A stretch of 38,328 nucleotides of DNA from an uncultured Eubacteriales bacterium. GTDB taxonomy: Bacteria > Bacillota > Clostridia > Christensenellales > CAG-138. The DNA lies in the NCBI GenBank assembly GCA_900550525.1, contig URSN01000006.1, forward strand, positions 1 to 38,328, read 5' to 3'. The stretch's first letter is position 1; the number at the start of each line of letters is the position of its first letter. The notes beneath the pieces were generated by a model. It was not told where the DNA came from, did no database searches, and saw only the letters and a list, made by a program, of their open reading frames with translations. The position numbers and the translations under genes are program-made. Shown here one piece after another: positions 31,773 to 38,328 of this stretch.

Positions 31773-32533
31773 TGGAAGCTGTATTGAGCGCCCAGAGTAT
31801 CAATAAGCACTACCCCGGATTTACTCTGGAAAATATCAGTTTTTCTCTTGCACCTAACCGCATTATGGGGCTGATCGGTAAAAATGGGGCGGGGAAAAGT
31901 ACAACCTTAAAAGCTATTCTCAACATGGTGTCGCCAGAAAGTGGGAGTGTCACCATGTTCCAAAAGAATTTCTATCAGCATGAAAAAGAGTGCAAACAGC
32001 GAATAGGTGTTGTGTTTGGCGGGATTGACTTTTATCCGTTGAAGAAACTCTCTACTATTACGGCTGTTACTCGAAAGTTTTACACAAACTGGGATGAGGA
32101 ACAGTATCAAAAAAATATCAGGCGTTTTTCTTTGAATGAAAGTAAAAAATTCAAAGAACTTTCAAACGGAATGAAGGTAAAATACCTGCTTGCACTGGCA
32201 TTGTCTCATCATGCCGAATTACTGATTTTGGACGAACCGACTTCGGGTTTAGACCCGGTATCCCGTGAAGAACTGCTTCATATTTTTCGGCAAATTGTGA
32301 AAAGCGAAAAATGTTCTATTCTGTTTTCTACACATATTACTTCTGATTTGGATAGGTGTGCGGATGATATTACCTATATTCAGAATGGGCGGGTATTGCA
32401 AAGCGCAGATAAAGATACATTTTTGCGTTCCTTTGAGCATTTGAAAACCCTGGATGATACAAGACCGCTCACTTTGGAAGAAATTATGCTGCGTACAGAA
32501 AGGAGTGAATGGGACGATGACATTACTGTATAA
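31772..32533 (+). CDS. ABC transporter ATP-binding protein (ABC-2 exporter type)
   Basis: 253-residue ATPase. Walker A GKNGAGKST is at 36-44, the signature LSNGM at 130-134 (in place of LSGGQ), Walker B LLILDEP at 150-156 and the H-loop STHIT near 190. This is the subfamily paired with ABC-2 permeases in antibiotic-peptide or bacitracin-type export and immunity modules. It is translationally coupled to the regulator before it and overlaps the permease gene by 17 bp. Confidence 0.93.
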   Translation: MEAVLSAQSINKHYPGFTLENISFSLAPNRIMGLIGKNGAGKSTTLKAILNMVSPESGSVTMFQKNFYQHEKECKQRIGVVFGGIDFYPLKKLSTITAVTRKFYTNWDEEQYQKNIRRFSLNESKKFKELSNGMKVKYLLALALSHHAELLILDEPTSGLDPVSREELLHIFRQIVKSEKCSILFSTHITSDLDRCADDITYIQNGRVLQSADKDTFLRSFEHLKTLDDTRPLTLEEIMLRTERSEWDDDITV

Positions 32534-33155
32534 GGAAATGAGGCTTGTAGCCCATCCAACCTCGATTGTTTTTGCATTTTTGGGCTGCCTTGTTCTGGTA
32601 CCGTCCTATCCTTACAGTGTGATTTTTATGTTTGGGTGTTTAGCGCCTTACATTACTTTTTTAAATGCGCGGGAAACAAATGATGTCTGGTACACAGCCG
32701 TTTTACCAGTAACAAAACGGGAAAATGTTCTGGGAAAATGCCTGCTTGTCGTTTTCTTTCAGCTATTTCAACTGCTGTTCTCTATCCCGTTTGCACTTTT
32801 GAGAAATGCCATGAATATAGCAAATAACCCCGTAGGTTTAGACGCGACTGTTGCATGGTATGGTTTTGGCTTTATTTTATATGCAGTATTCGATTTGGTA
32901 TTTCTCACGACATTTTATAAAAGCGGTTACAAAGTCGGAAAATCATTTATTCTTGCAGCAATTCCTATGGTTTTTCTCATGGTAGCGATAGAAGCCACTT
33001 CTTACATCCCGGCGCTTGTTTGGATAGATAGCTACCAGCCAGAGCATTTGCTGATACAGTTGCCGATTTTAATAGTCGGGATTGTCTGCTATGGCGTACT
33101 TGTTCCATTAGCATATCGAATTTCTGCAAAACGCTTTGAAAAAGTTGATTTGTAA
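32517..33155 (+). CDS. ABC-2 type transporter permease
   Basis: 212 residues with about six hydrophobic segments (around 18-33, 36-50, 76-96, 114-133, 142-162, 180-200), the shape of the small ABC2_membrane_5-like permeases. A conserved-looking ARETNDVWYTAVLPVTKREN loop follows the second segment. AGGAG precedes ATG 32517. It forms a three-gene unit with the regulator and ATPase; the exported compound is unknown. AT-richer codon use than the backbone suggests mobile-element cargo. Confidence 0.88.
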   Translation: MTLLYKEMRLVAHPTSIVFAFLGCLVLVPSYPYSVIFMFGCLAPYITFLNARETNDVWYTAVLPVTKRENVLGKCLLVVFFQLFQLLFSIPFALLRNAMNIANNPVGLDATVAWYGFGFILYAVFDLVFLTTFYKSGYKVGKSFILAAIPMVFLMVAIEATSYIPALVWIDSYQPEHLLIQLPILIVGIVCYGVLVPLAYRISAKRFEKVDL

Positions 33156-33186
33156 AGTCAATGTATTAGCAAAGCCAGCCGAGCCA

Positions 33187-33289
33187 GTCAACGGTCAAGA
33201 TGAACGGCGCATATGCGCCGCCGTTGACAGCCCCGTCCGCCTTTGCAGATAGGCAATCAAGGGGCGACAGCAAGGAGTGCTGCCGCCCC
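33187..33289. repeat. two inverted repeats upstream of the sigma-factor gene
   Basis: GTCAACGG (33187-33194) with CCGTTGAC (33221-33228) encloses the perfect palindrome GGCGCATATGCGCC (33206-33219). A second hairpin, 33261-33272 with 33278-33289, follows and could act as a terminator or leader element for the next gene. Confidence 0.6.
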
Positions 33290-33317
33290 GCACTATTATC
33301 AGAGAGGGGGTATTTCT

Positions 33318-33740
33318 ATGCCAGACTTTGAAGCCTATCAAGAGTACATCCAGCGCAGGCACAACGCCTTTTGCAAGGCAGAAATTCGCTATGCTGCCCG
33401 CGATAAGATTTTGCAGCTTCGCCGGAAATGGGAGCGGCAAGTTTCCCTTGACTATCTGATAGACGAGAAGTTTGTCCAGTTTGCCGGGCCGGAGCCGGAC
33501 GAGGAATACCCCTTTACCGTCTGCGGCCAGACCGTCCTGCTCTGCAACGCCGCTCTTGCCGCCGCGCTCTCCGCCTTGCCAAAGCAGACGCAAGAAGTGA
33601 TTTTGCGCTACTACTTCCTGCGCCAGCCGCAGCGAGTGATCGGCGTACAGATCGGACGCTCACGCAGCACAGCGGGGCGGCATATCCAGCTTGCCTTGCA
33701 GCGGCTGCGCGAGGAAATGGAGGTGTGTCGGTATGAGTAA
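33318..33740 (+). CDS. sigma-70-like factor of a conjugative transposon
   Basis: 140 residues of the Tn916 orf7/Tn1549-type family. The C-terminal half is a sigma region 4 helix-turn-helix: ALPKQTQEVILRYYFLRQPQ near 91-110 and GRSRSTAGRHIQLALQRLRE near 116-135. The N-terminal half is charged and specific to these elements. GAGGGGG precedes ATG 33318. It overlaps the next gene by 8 bp. In Tn916 the homologue acts in element regulation. Confidence 0.88.
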   Translation: MPDFEAYQEYIQRRHNAFCKAEIRYAARDKILQLRRKWERQVSLDYLIDEKFVQFAGPEPDEEYPFTVCGQTVLLCNAALAAALSALPKQTQEVILRYYFLRQPQRVIGVQIGRSRSTAGRHIQLALQRLREEMEVCRYE

Positions 33741-33945
33741 GTTGCTCCCTTATGAAACAATCGTCAAAGCCCATGAGGGCGACCCGGAAGCCGTGAACGC
33801 CGTTCTGCTCCACTACGCCGGATATATCCGCTATTTCTCCAAAGTGAACGGACAGGTCAATGCCGAGGTGGAGGACTATGTGAAGCAGCGGCTTATTGCT
33901 TGTCTGTTCAAATTTCAGTTTGACTATCCGCCGGACGAGCCATAA
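33733..33945 (+). CDS. HTH_16 conjugative-transposon protein (Tn916 Orf8-like)
   Basis: 70 residues, start ATG 33733 within the end of the sigma gene. The sequence with LPYETIVKAHEGDPEAVNAV near 5-24 and the YVKQRLIACLFKFQFDYPP end is the helix-turn-helix_16 family found after the sigma-like gene in Tn916-class elements. The pair identifies this segment as part of an integrative conjugative element. The integrase and excisionase were not found in the window. Confidence 0.88.
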   Translation: MSKLLPYETIVKAHEGDPEAVNAVLLHYAGYIRYFSKVNGQVNAEVEDYVKQRLIACLFKFQFDYPPDEP

Positions 33946-34506
33946 AAACTGAATACCTGCCGCCCACTGGCGGCCAGCGAAGGCAGTAAGTCTTGAAAAA
34001 GATTTGCTGCTTTTTTTGTTGCCTGTCTCCGTTTCCGGCCATTTTGCCCTGTTCAGATTGTAGTAGTAAGTGAGGGGAAAATTTTTTGTCCCGGTGTTTG
34101 GCACTCTTGATTTTTGTCCGTAGTAAAGGGCAAAGAGAAATTTTGAAAAATCCCCGTCCAGCGGGTAGCTAACAGCCTTTCAAAAGTATCTTTGGCGAAA
34201 GGAAAAAAGACCGCCCACAGCGGGCCGCAAGTCCTGTCCTGTCCGTTCTATGTACGGGAAAACCAGAAAGGGGCAAGTCTGCGGCAGTTACAGAGCAAGT
34301 TTCTACCACGGTGCCAAAATCCGCAATTCTGCGATTTTGCCCCTTGCGGGAAACTTGTTGGGGAGTGCCTTCCCCAAACCCTGCTATGGCGGCTTACGCC
34401 GCAAAAAGATTTCCGTCCGGCAGGCCGTTTTTTTGCGAGAACTGCCCCGGAAATACCTAACAGACCAGCCTATTTTTTGTGATAAGTGAAAGGAGGTTTA
34501 CAGCCC
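33946..34506. other. non-coding segment of the conjugative element, candidate oriT region
   Basis: No convincing gene. The segment holds many inverted repeats: CAAGTTT (34296-34302) with AAACTTG (34351-34357) around CAAAATC-CGCA/TGCGATTTTG (34315-34338), then GGGGAGTGCCTTCCCC (34360-34375) and GGCG/CGCC. Placed directly upstream of a mobC start, this is where MOBP-type elements often carry oriT. No nic site could be assigned with confidence. Confidence 0.4.
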
Positions 34507-34656
34507 ATGCCGAAGCGATACAACACGCTCCACCGCAGCCGCGTTGTGAAAACCCGGCTGTCCGAAGATGAATACGCCGACTTCACAGCGCGGCTTGCGC
34601 CCTATGGTATCAGCCAGTCGGAATTTCTCCGGCAGGCGATACGGCGGGCGACCATA
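34507..34656 (+). pseudogene. mobC: MobC-like relaxosome protein, N-terminal fragment
   Basis: The first 50 residues, with RSRVVKTRLSEDEYADFTAR and GISQSEFLRQAIRRATI, are the ribbon-helix-helix start of MobC accessory proteins of Tn1549-like elements, which load the relaxase at oriT. The rest of MobC and the relaxase gene are missing; homology stops abruptly at about 34656. Spacing behind the sigma/HTH_16 pair is normal for such elements. Confidence 0.82.
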
Positions 34657-37600
34657 GCGGACGGCGTGGCGTCGCTGACGGGCGAAAGCGGGACGCTGTC
34701 CTTCATCGACCTGATCGTGAACCAGCAGGCGCCGGCCGGCGCGGCCGTTGGCTATGAGGTATCCGTGGACGACGGGGCGTGGCAGCCGATCACGCCGGTC
34801 TCCACGGACGGGGGCGTGACGGTAACGCAGGCGAACCGGCTGTATCTGTACGGCGGCGACGCCGGCAGCAGTTTGCGCGTGCGGGTTACCATGGACCGGG
34901 GGATGGCGGCGACGCCGCCGACGGTCAATCAGCTCTATGTCGAGGCGCGGTACATCTTCTATGGCAGCAGCGAGCTGATCCAGACGGCGTTCTCGGCGGA
35001 CGCACGGGGGTTCACGGCGCTGCACAACACGGAGATCCTCGCAGACGGCGGCCTGACGCTCTCGGAAGCGGCGGGGACGGGCACGGTGCAGAGCACGCGG
35101 CGGCTGCTTGCCGGCGAGGCGGCGGCCACGCGGCTGATCGTGGACGAAAGCGTCCCGGACGGGGCGGGCATCGCGTACGAGCTCTCGACGGACGGGGGCG
35201 CGACGTGGCAGGCCGTGGCGGCGGTGGCCGCGGACGACAAGAGCACCTGGAACGTCGTGGCGCAGCGCGGCGGGGAAATCGTGCTGCGGGCGACGCTCAC
35301 GGCGAATGCGGACGGCGAAAAGCCGGTGCTCAACGGCTGGTCGCTGGAGGTGCGGGCGGCGATGCCGGGGCAGGCGCAGACGGTGGTGCTGATCGACCCG
35401 CCGGACAACCTCTCCGCCTTTGCGGGCGCGAACAACCTGACCGTGCTGCGCTGGGCGCCGTCCGAAACGGCGGGCGCGACCTACAATGTGTACCGCAGTG
35501 AAACGCCGTATTTCACCCTGTCCGGCGAGGCGCTGGTCGCCAGCGGGCTGACCGGGTGCAGCTGGTCGGACTTCAATTTGAACTATGGCAGGACGTTCTA
35601 CTATCTGGTCGCCGCCGTAAAGGACGGGCGCGTGAGCGAGCCGACGAACCAGGCGGCCGGCACGGTCGTCACGCAGGGGCAGCTGGAGAAGCAGCTGGGG
35701 CTGCAGGACTACTGGAGCTATGCGCAGTTTGCGACGGACAGCGGCGCGGGGTATGTGAACGTCGCGAGCGGCAACGTGGCGTACCAGACGAGCGATCTCG
35801 TGGTACCCGGGCCGTTCTTTGCCATGGCCATGCGCCGGACGTTCAACAGCCAGACCACGAGCAAGACGGCGCTGGGCGTGGGGTGGGATTTCTCGTTCAA
35901 CACCGTGCTGATGCGCGAGTACGACGCCGCGGGCGCGGAGGTGGGGCTGATCCTCAAGGATGGGGACGGCTCGCTGCACCGCTTTGCGCTGCAGGCGGAC
36001 GGTGGGTATGCCAGCGCGCCGGGCACGCGCATGGCGCTGGCCTACGTCGCGGGGACGGCGGGCGCGCCGGCCGAATACACGATCACGCGCAAGGACAACG
36101 TCACGTACCATTTTGACGCGCAGACCATGCGCCTGACCGCGTTCACCAACCCGGCGGGCGCGGAGCTGACGCTCAGCTATGACGCGCGCGGCAACGTCGT
36201 GGAAGTGGCAAACGGCGTGGGCGACAAGCTGACGCTGGCGTACAAGGTGCAGCGCACGGGGCCGCAGACGCGCGCGAGCGGGGCGGGCGGCGCGAGCTAT
36301 GAAGAGGTGCTCCCCGATGAGGCGGATTACCTGTATGTCAACGAGCACATCGACATGCTCGAATCCGTCACCTGGACGAGCACGGAGGGCGAGCAGCCCA
36401 GCATCACGTTCACCTATGCGTATGACGCGCAGGACCGGCTCGTCTCGTCCTCTCACGCGCTCTCGGGCAACAGCGCGTATACCGAGACCTTCACCTATTC
36501 GGAGGCCGGCCTCTCCTCGATCAAGAACCCGGACAACCGGGTGTACACGCTGACGTATGACGACGCCGGCCGGTTGACCGGCCTGTCGTACCCGGGCGGG
36601 CAGGAGTCGGCCGGGTTTGTGTACGGTACGAACACCACCGCCGTCCAGACCAGAATCGGGACGGACGCGGCGTATACGGTCGCGACCTATACCTATGCGC
36701 CGGCGACCGGGGTGGTCACGGGGTGCGAGGACGCGGACGGCCACGCCGTCAACTACACCTATACCGCCGACCTGCTGCTCTCCTCCGTCAGCTATACCAA
36801 TCTGGTGGAGGGCGTGCTGAATGAAACGCCCGTCGTGCAGAGCTACACCTACGACGCCACGACGCGCGACCTGACGCGCGTGGCGGTCACGCAGGGGGAG
36901 ACGCTCCTGGGCGAAACGCTGTATCAGAACTATCAGTACAACCAGCCGAAGACCGTGAAGGTCAAAAACGGCAGCGGGTATCAGACCACGACCTACACGT
37001 ATAACGCCGCCGGGCAGGTGCTGACGGCGGTCGACCCGGAAGGCAAGACGACCACGAACGCCTACAACGACTATGGCTACCTGATCGCCACGACCGACCG
37101 CAACGGTGGGTATATGTCGTACGTCTATGACGCGAAAGGCCGTGTGATCACCATATCGAGTGCCAATGGCGCGGGGCAGACGCCGTTCTCCGTCGTGCGC
37201 TATACGTATGACGATTATGGCCGCACCGCCACGGCCGCGACCGACGGCATGGACGACGGCGTGACATATGAGTACGACTGGCGCGGCCTGCTCATGAAAA
37301 AGACGTATGGAAACGGCGCGTATGAGGCATATACCTATACCACGGCGGGCCTTACGCTGACGGCGCGCGACGTGGAGGGCGTGGTCACCACCTATACGTA
37401 TGACGATATGGGCCGCGTGAGCACGGCGCGCGTTGGCGCGGGCAGCGGCGCGCTGACGACTGCCTATGCCAATCTGGGCGGCGACGGCAACGGCGAGCAG
37501 GCCCGCGACTTCGTCTATGTCGGCGACGTCTGCAAGGTGCTTATGCACTTCCTCGACAAGCCCGTCTCCGGCGTCTACAACTGCGGCACGGGCCGAGCCC

Positions 37601-37872
37601 AGCCGTTCAACGACGTCGCCCTGTCCGTGATCAACGCCCTGCGCGAACACGACGGCAGGCAGCAGCTCACGCTCGAAGAGGCCGTCGCGACGGGCGAGCT
37701 CGAGTACATCGCGTTCCCCGAAGCCCTCAAGGGCAAGTACCAGGCCTTCACGCAGGCCAACCTCGAGAATCTGCGCAAGGCCGGCTGCGACGTCGAGTTC
37801 CGCACGGTTCAGGAGGGCACCCGCGAGTACATGCAGAACCTCCTCGCCGCCTTCCCGAACGTGGAAGAATGA
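34507..37872 (+). CDS. chimeric reading frame: MobC start + Rhs/YD-repeat protein + HldD end
   Basis: A single open frame of 1121 codons that joins three unrelated proteins. Residues 1-50 are a MobC-like relaxosome protein; about 51-990 an Rhs/YD-repeat surface protein; about 991-1121 the C-terminal part of ADP-glycero-manno-heptose 6-epimerase. Nothing in the three families predicts such a fusion: the MobC part has no signal peptide for a surface protein, and the epimerase part lacks its NAD-binding half. Most likely the frame is a product of two joins between different DNAs. AAAGGAGG lies upstream of ATG 34507 and belongs to mobC. Components are listed separately. Confidence 0.8.
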   Translation: MPKRYNTLHRSRVVKTRLSEDEYADFTARLAPYGISQSEFLRQAIRRATIADGVASLTGESGTLSFIDLIVNQQAPAGAAVGYEVSVDDGAWQPITPVSTDGGVTVTQANRLYLYGGDAGSSLRVRVTMDRGMAATPPTVNQLYVEARYIFYGSSELIQTAFSADARGFTALHNTEILADGGLTLSEAAGTGTVQSTRRLLAGEAAATRLIVDESVPDGAGIAYELSTDGGATWQAVAAVAADDKSTWNVVAQRGGEIVLRATLTANADGEKPVLNGWSLEVRAAMPGQAQTVVLIDPPDNLSAFAGANNLTVLRWAPSETAGATYNVYRSETPYFTLSGEALVASGLTGCSWSDFNLNYGRTFYYLVAAVKDGRVSEPTNQAAGTVVTQGQLEKQLGLQDYWSYAQFATDSGAGYVNVASGNVAYQTSDLVVPGPFFAMAMRRTFNSQTTSKTALGVGWDFSFNTVLMREYDAAGAEVGLILKDGDGSLHRFALQADGGYASAPGTRMALAYVAGTAGAPAEYTITRKDNVTYHFDAQTMRLTAFTNPAGAELTLSYDARGNVVEVANGVGDKLTLAYKVQRTGPQTRASGAGGASYEEVLPDEADYLYVNEHIDMLESVTWTSTEGEQPSITFTYAYDAQDRLVSSSHALSGNSAYTETFTYSEAGLSSIKNPDNRVYTLTYDDAGRLTGLSYPGGQESAGFVYGTNTTAVQTRIGTDAAYTVATYTYAPATGVVTGCEDADGHAVNYTYTADLLLSSVSYTNLVEGVLNETPVVQSYTYDATTRDLTRVAVTQGETLLGETLYQNYQYNQPKTVKVKNGSGYQTTTYTYNAAGQVLTAVDPEGKTTTNAYNDYGYLIATTDRNGGYMSYVYDAKGRVITISSANGAGQTPFSVVRYTYDDYGRTATAATDGMDDGVTYEYDWRGLLMKKTYGNGAYEAYTYTTAGLTLTARDVEGVVTTYTYDDMGRVSTARVGAGSGALTTAYANLGGDGNGEQARDFVYVGDVCKVLMHFLDKPVSGVYNCGTGRAQPFNDVALSVINALREHDGRQQLTLEEAVATGELEYIAFPEALKGKYQAFTQANLENLRKAGCDVEFRTVQEGTREYMQNLLAAFPNVEE
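34657..37480 (+). pseudogene. Rhs/YD-repeat surface protein, internal fragment
   Basis: About 940 codons lacking a natural start and end. The N-terminal part is two or more beta-rich repeats around VSVDDGAWQPIT and ELSTDGGATWQAV. A fibronectin type III domain follows at about 35390-35670 (YNVYRS, FYYLVAAV). A DUF6531-like Rhs entry region is at about 35740-36030 (GNVAYQTSDLVVPG, RTFNSQ). At least eight YD repeats (YDARGN, YDDAGRLTGL, YNDYGYL, YDDMGRVST) extend to about 37440. Rhs proteins form a shell around a C-terminal toxin or adhesin; that C-terminus is absent here. High GC and codon style resemble the backbone chromosome. Confidence 0.85.
37481..37872 (+). pseudogene. hldD: ADP-glycero-manno-heptose 6-epimerase (HldD/RfaD), C-terminal fragment
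   Basis: Residues RDFVYVGDV, VSGVYNCGTGRAQPF, and FPEALKGKYQAFTQANLENL match the last third of HldD, which epimerises ADP-heptose for lipopolysaccharide core synthesis. The NAD-binding N-terminal two thirds are missing, replaced by Rhs sequence; the break lies between about 37470 and 37495. The end is natural and overlaps the gmhB start (TGATG). Lipopolysaccharide genes do not fit the Gram-positive backbone. Confidence 0.88.
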
Positions 37873-38328
37873 TGAGAAAGGCCGCATTTCTCGACCGTGA
37901 CGGCGTGATCAACATCGATCACGCCTACGTCCACAAGATCGAGGAGTTCGCCTGGGTTCCGGGCGTCCTTGAGGCCGCCCGCGCCCTCTCGGAAGCAGGC
38001 TACCTGCTCGTCGTGGTCACCAACCAGTCGTGCATCGGACGCGGATACTACGACGAAGCCGCTTTCACCCGCCTCACCGACTGGATGAAGGCCCGCTTCG
38101 CCAAGGCGGGCGCCCCCGTCGCAGGCGTCTACTTCTGTCCACACCATCCCGAAAAGGCGAATCCGCCCTACCGCATGGACTGCGACTGCAGGAAGCCCCG
38201 TCCCGGCATGCTTCTCAAGGCTGCCGAGGACCTCGGCATCGACCTTTCGACCTCGCTCATGTTCGGCGACACGCCGGGCGACATGACGGCAGGCCGCGCC
38301 GCAGGCTGCGTTGAGCGCATTCCGCTCG
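37872..38328 (+). CDS. gmhB: D-glycero-beta-D-manno-heptose 1,7-bisphosphate 7-phosphatase (GmhB), truncated by window end
   Basis: HAD-family phosphatase that removes the C7 phosphate in ADP-heptose synthesis. 152 residues are visible with no stop before the window ends. FLDRDGVIN (6-14) has the nucleophile and acid/base Asp residues, VVTNQS (48-53) is HAD motif II, the zinc loop runs from CPHHPE to DCDCRKPRPGM, and FGDTPGDM is motif IV. The start is ATG 37872, sharing a base with the hldD stop. The pairing with hldD supports the heptose pathway, and the sequence looks proteobacterial. Confidence 0.93.
   Translation, partial: MRKAAFLDRDGVINIDHAYVHKIEEFAWVPGVLEAARALSEAGYLLVVVTNQSCIGRGYYDEAAFTRLTDWMKARFAKAGAPVAGVYFCPHHPEKANPPYRMDCDCRKPRPGMLLKAAEDLGIDLSTSLMFGDTPGDMTAGRAAGCVERIPL

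Noticed and set aside
34192..34489. Two overlapping frames of 79-96 codons in the segment before mobC
   Set aside because: They run through inverted repeats, have no good start signals and no recognisable protein pattern; treated as candidate oriT DNA.
34498..37887. A 1129-codon open frame on the minus strand opposite the chimeric gene
   Set aside because: Its sequence is Arg/His/Val-rich low-complexity text typical of the antisense of GC-rich coding DNA, and the plus strand has clear domains.
34507..38328. A new MobC-Rhs-heptose epimerase toxin/delivery system
   Set aside because: The three parts are truncated pieces of unrelated families with abrupt breaks, and the last part belongs to a different phylum; a chimeric join is far more likely than a functional system.
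1..38328. CRISPR arrays, tRNA and rRNA genes
   Set aside because: No regularly spaced direct repeats, cloverleaf-like sequences or conserved rRNA segments were recognised on reading either strand.

Overview
Most of this window (about 1-27860) reads as one stretch of a high-GC, endospore-lineage Clostridia chromosome. The evidence is gene content and order: rsmD-coaD-ylbJ-ylbK-tmcAL and recJ-apt-rel-dtd (both as in Bacillus), pta-ackA, the SCIFF peptide with its radical SAM maturase, hemZ-hisS-aspS, iscR-iscS-iscU, yajC followed by a TIGR04086-type membrane protein, ireB-ruvX-DUF1292, and rpsB-tsf. No rRNA or tRNA gene and no CRISPR array was seen. The order or genus cannot be fixed from sequence reading alone.

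Layout of the backbone. 1-4978: 16S rRNA methylase end, CoA synthesis, a coiled-coil protein, sporulation protein YlbJ, a patatin-like hydrolase, and the acetate-using tRNA(Met) acetylation enzyme. 5067-7310: acetate fermentation (pta, ackA), divergent from tmcAL over a symmetric promoter region. 7372-11031: SCIFF peptide, its maturase and RecJ. 11053-16403: adenine salvage, (p)ppGpp synthase/hydrolase, D-aminoacyl-tRNA deacylase, a metallo-hydrolase, HemZ. 16496-20296: hisS, aspS, an RseC-like redox membrane protein, thioredoxin. 20447-22675: Fe-S assembly under an IscR-type regulator with a perfect operator palindrome. 22794-25919: yajC, TIGR04086 protein, an orphan lipoprotein of the NMT1/ThiY type, and the ireB-ruvX-DUF1292 trio. 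26117-27755: ribosomal protein S2 and EF-Ts.

From about 28000 to 34656 the sequence becomes more AT-rich and is a patchwork of accessory DNA: a small unknown protein, a frameshifted Phd-type antitoxin, an AbrB-type antitoxin without its toxin, an AAA/DUF4143 ATPase, a probable fragment of a group II intron, an XRE-AbrB regulator with an ABC-2 exporter, and then the sigma factor, HTH_16 protein and mobC start of a Tn916/Tn1549-like conjugative element. The non-coding 33946-34506 segment has nested inverted repeats and is a candidate oriT region.

The final long reading frame (34507-37872) is a three-part chimera: about 50 residues of a MobC-like relaxosome protein, then an Rhs/YD-repeat surface protein, then the C-terminal third of ADP-glycero-manno-heptose 6-epimerase (HldD). 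It is followed by gmhB, cut by the window end. HldD and GmhB are lipopolysaccharide-heptose enzymes and look proteobacterial. The sharp domain breaks near 34657 and 37480 are most simply explained as joins between DNA from different sources, probably in a metagenome assembly. The apparent novel fusion should not be treated as a real protein until reads are shown to span both joins.
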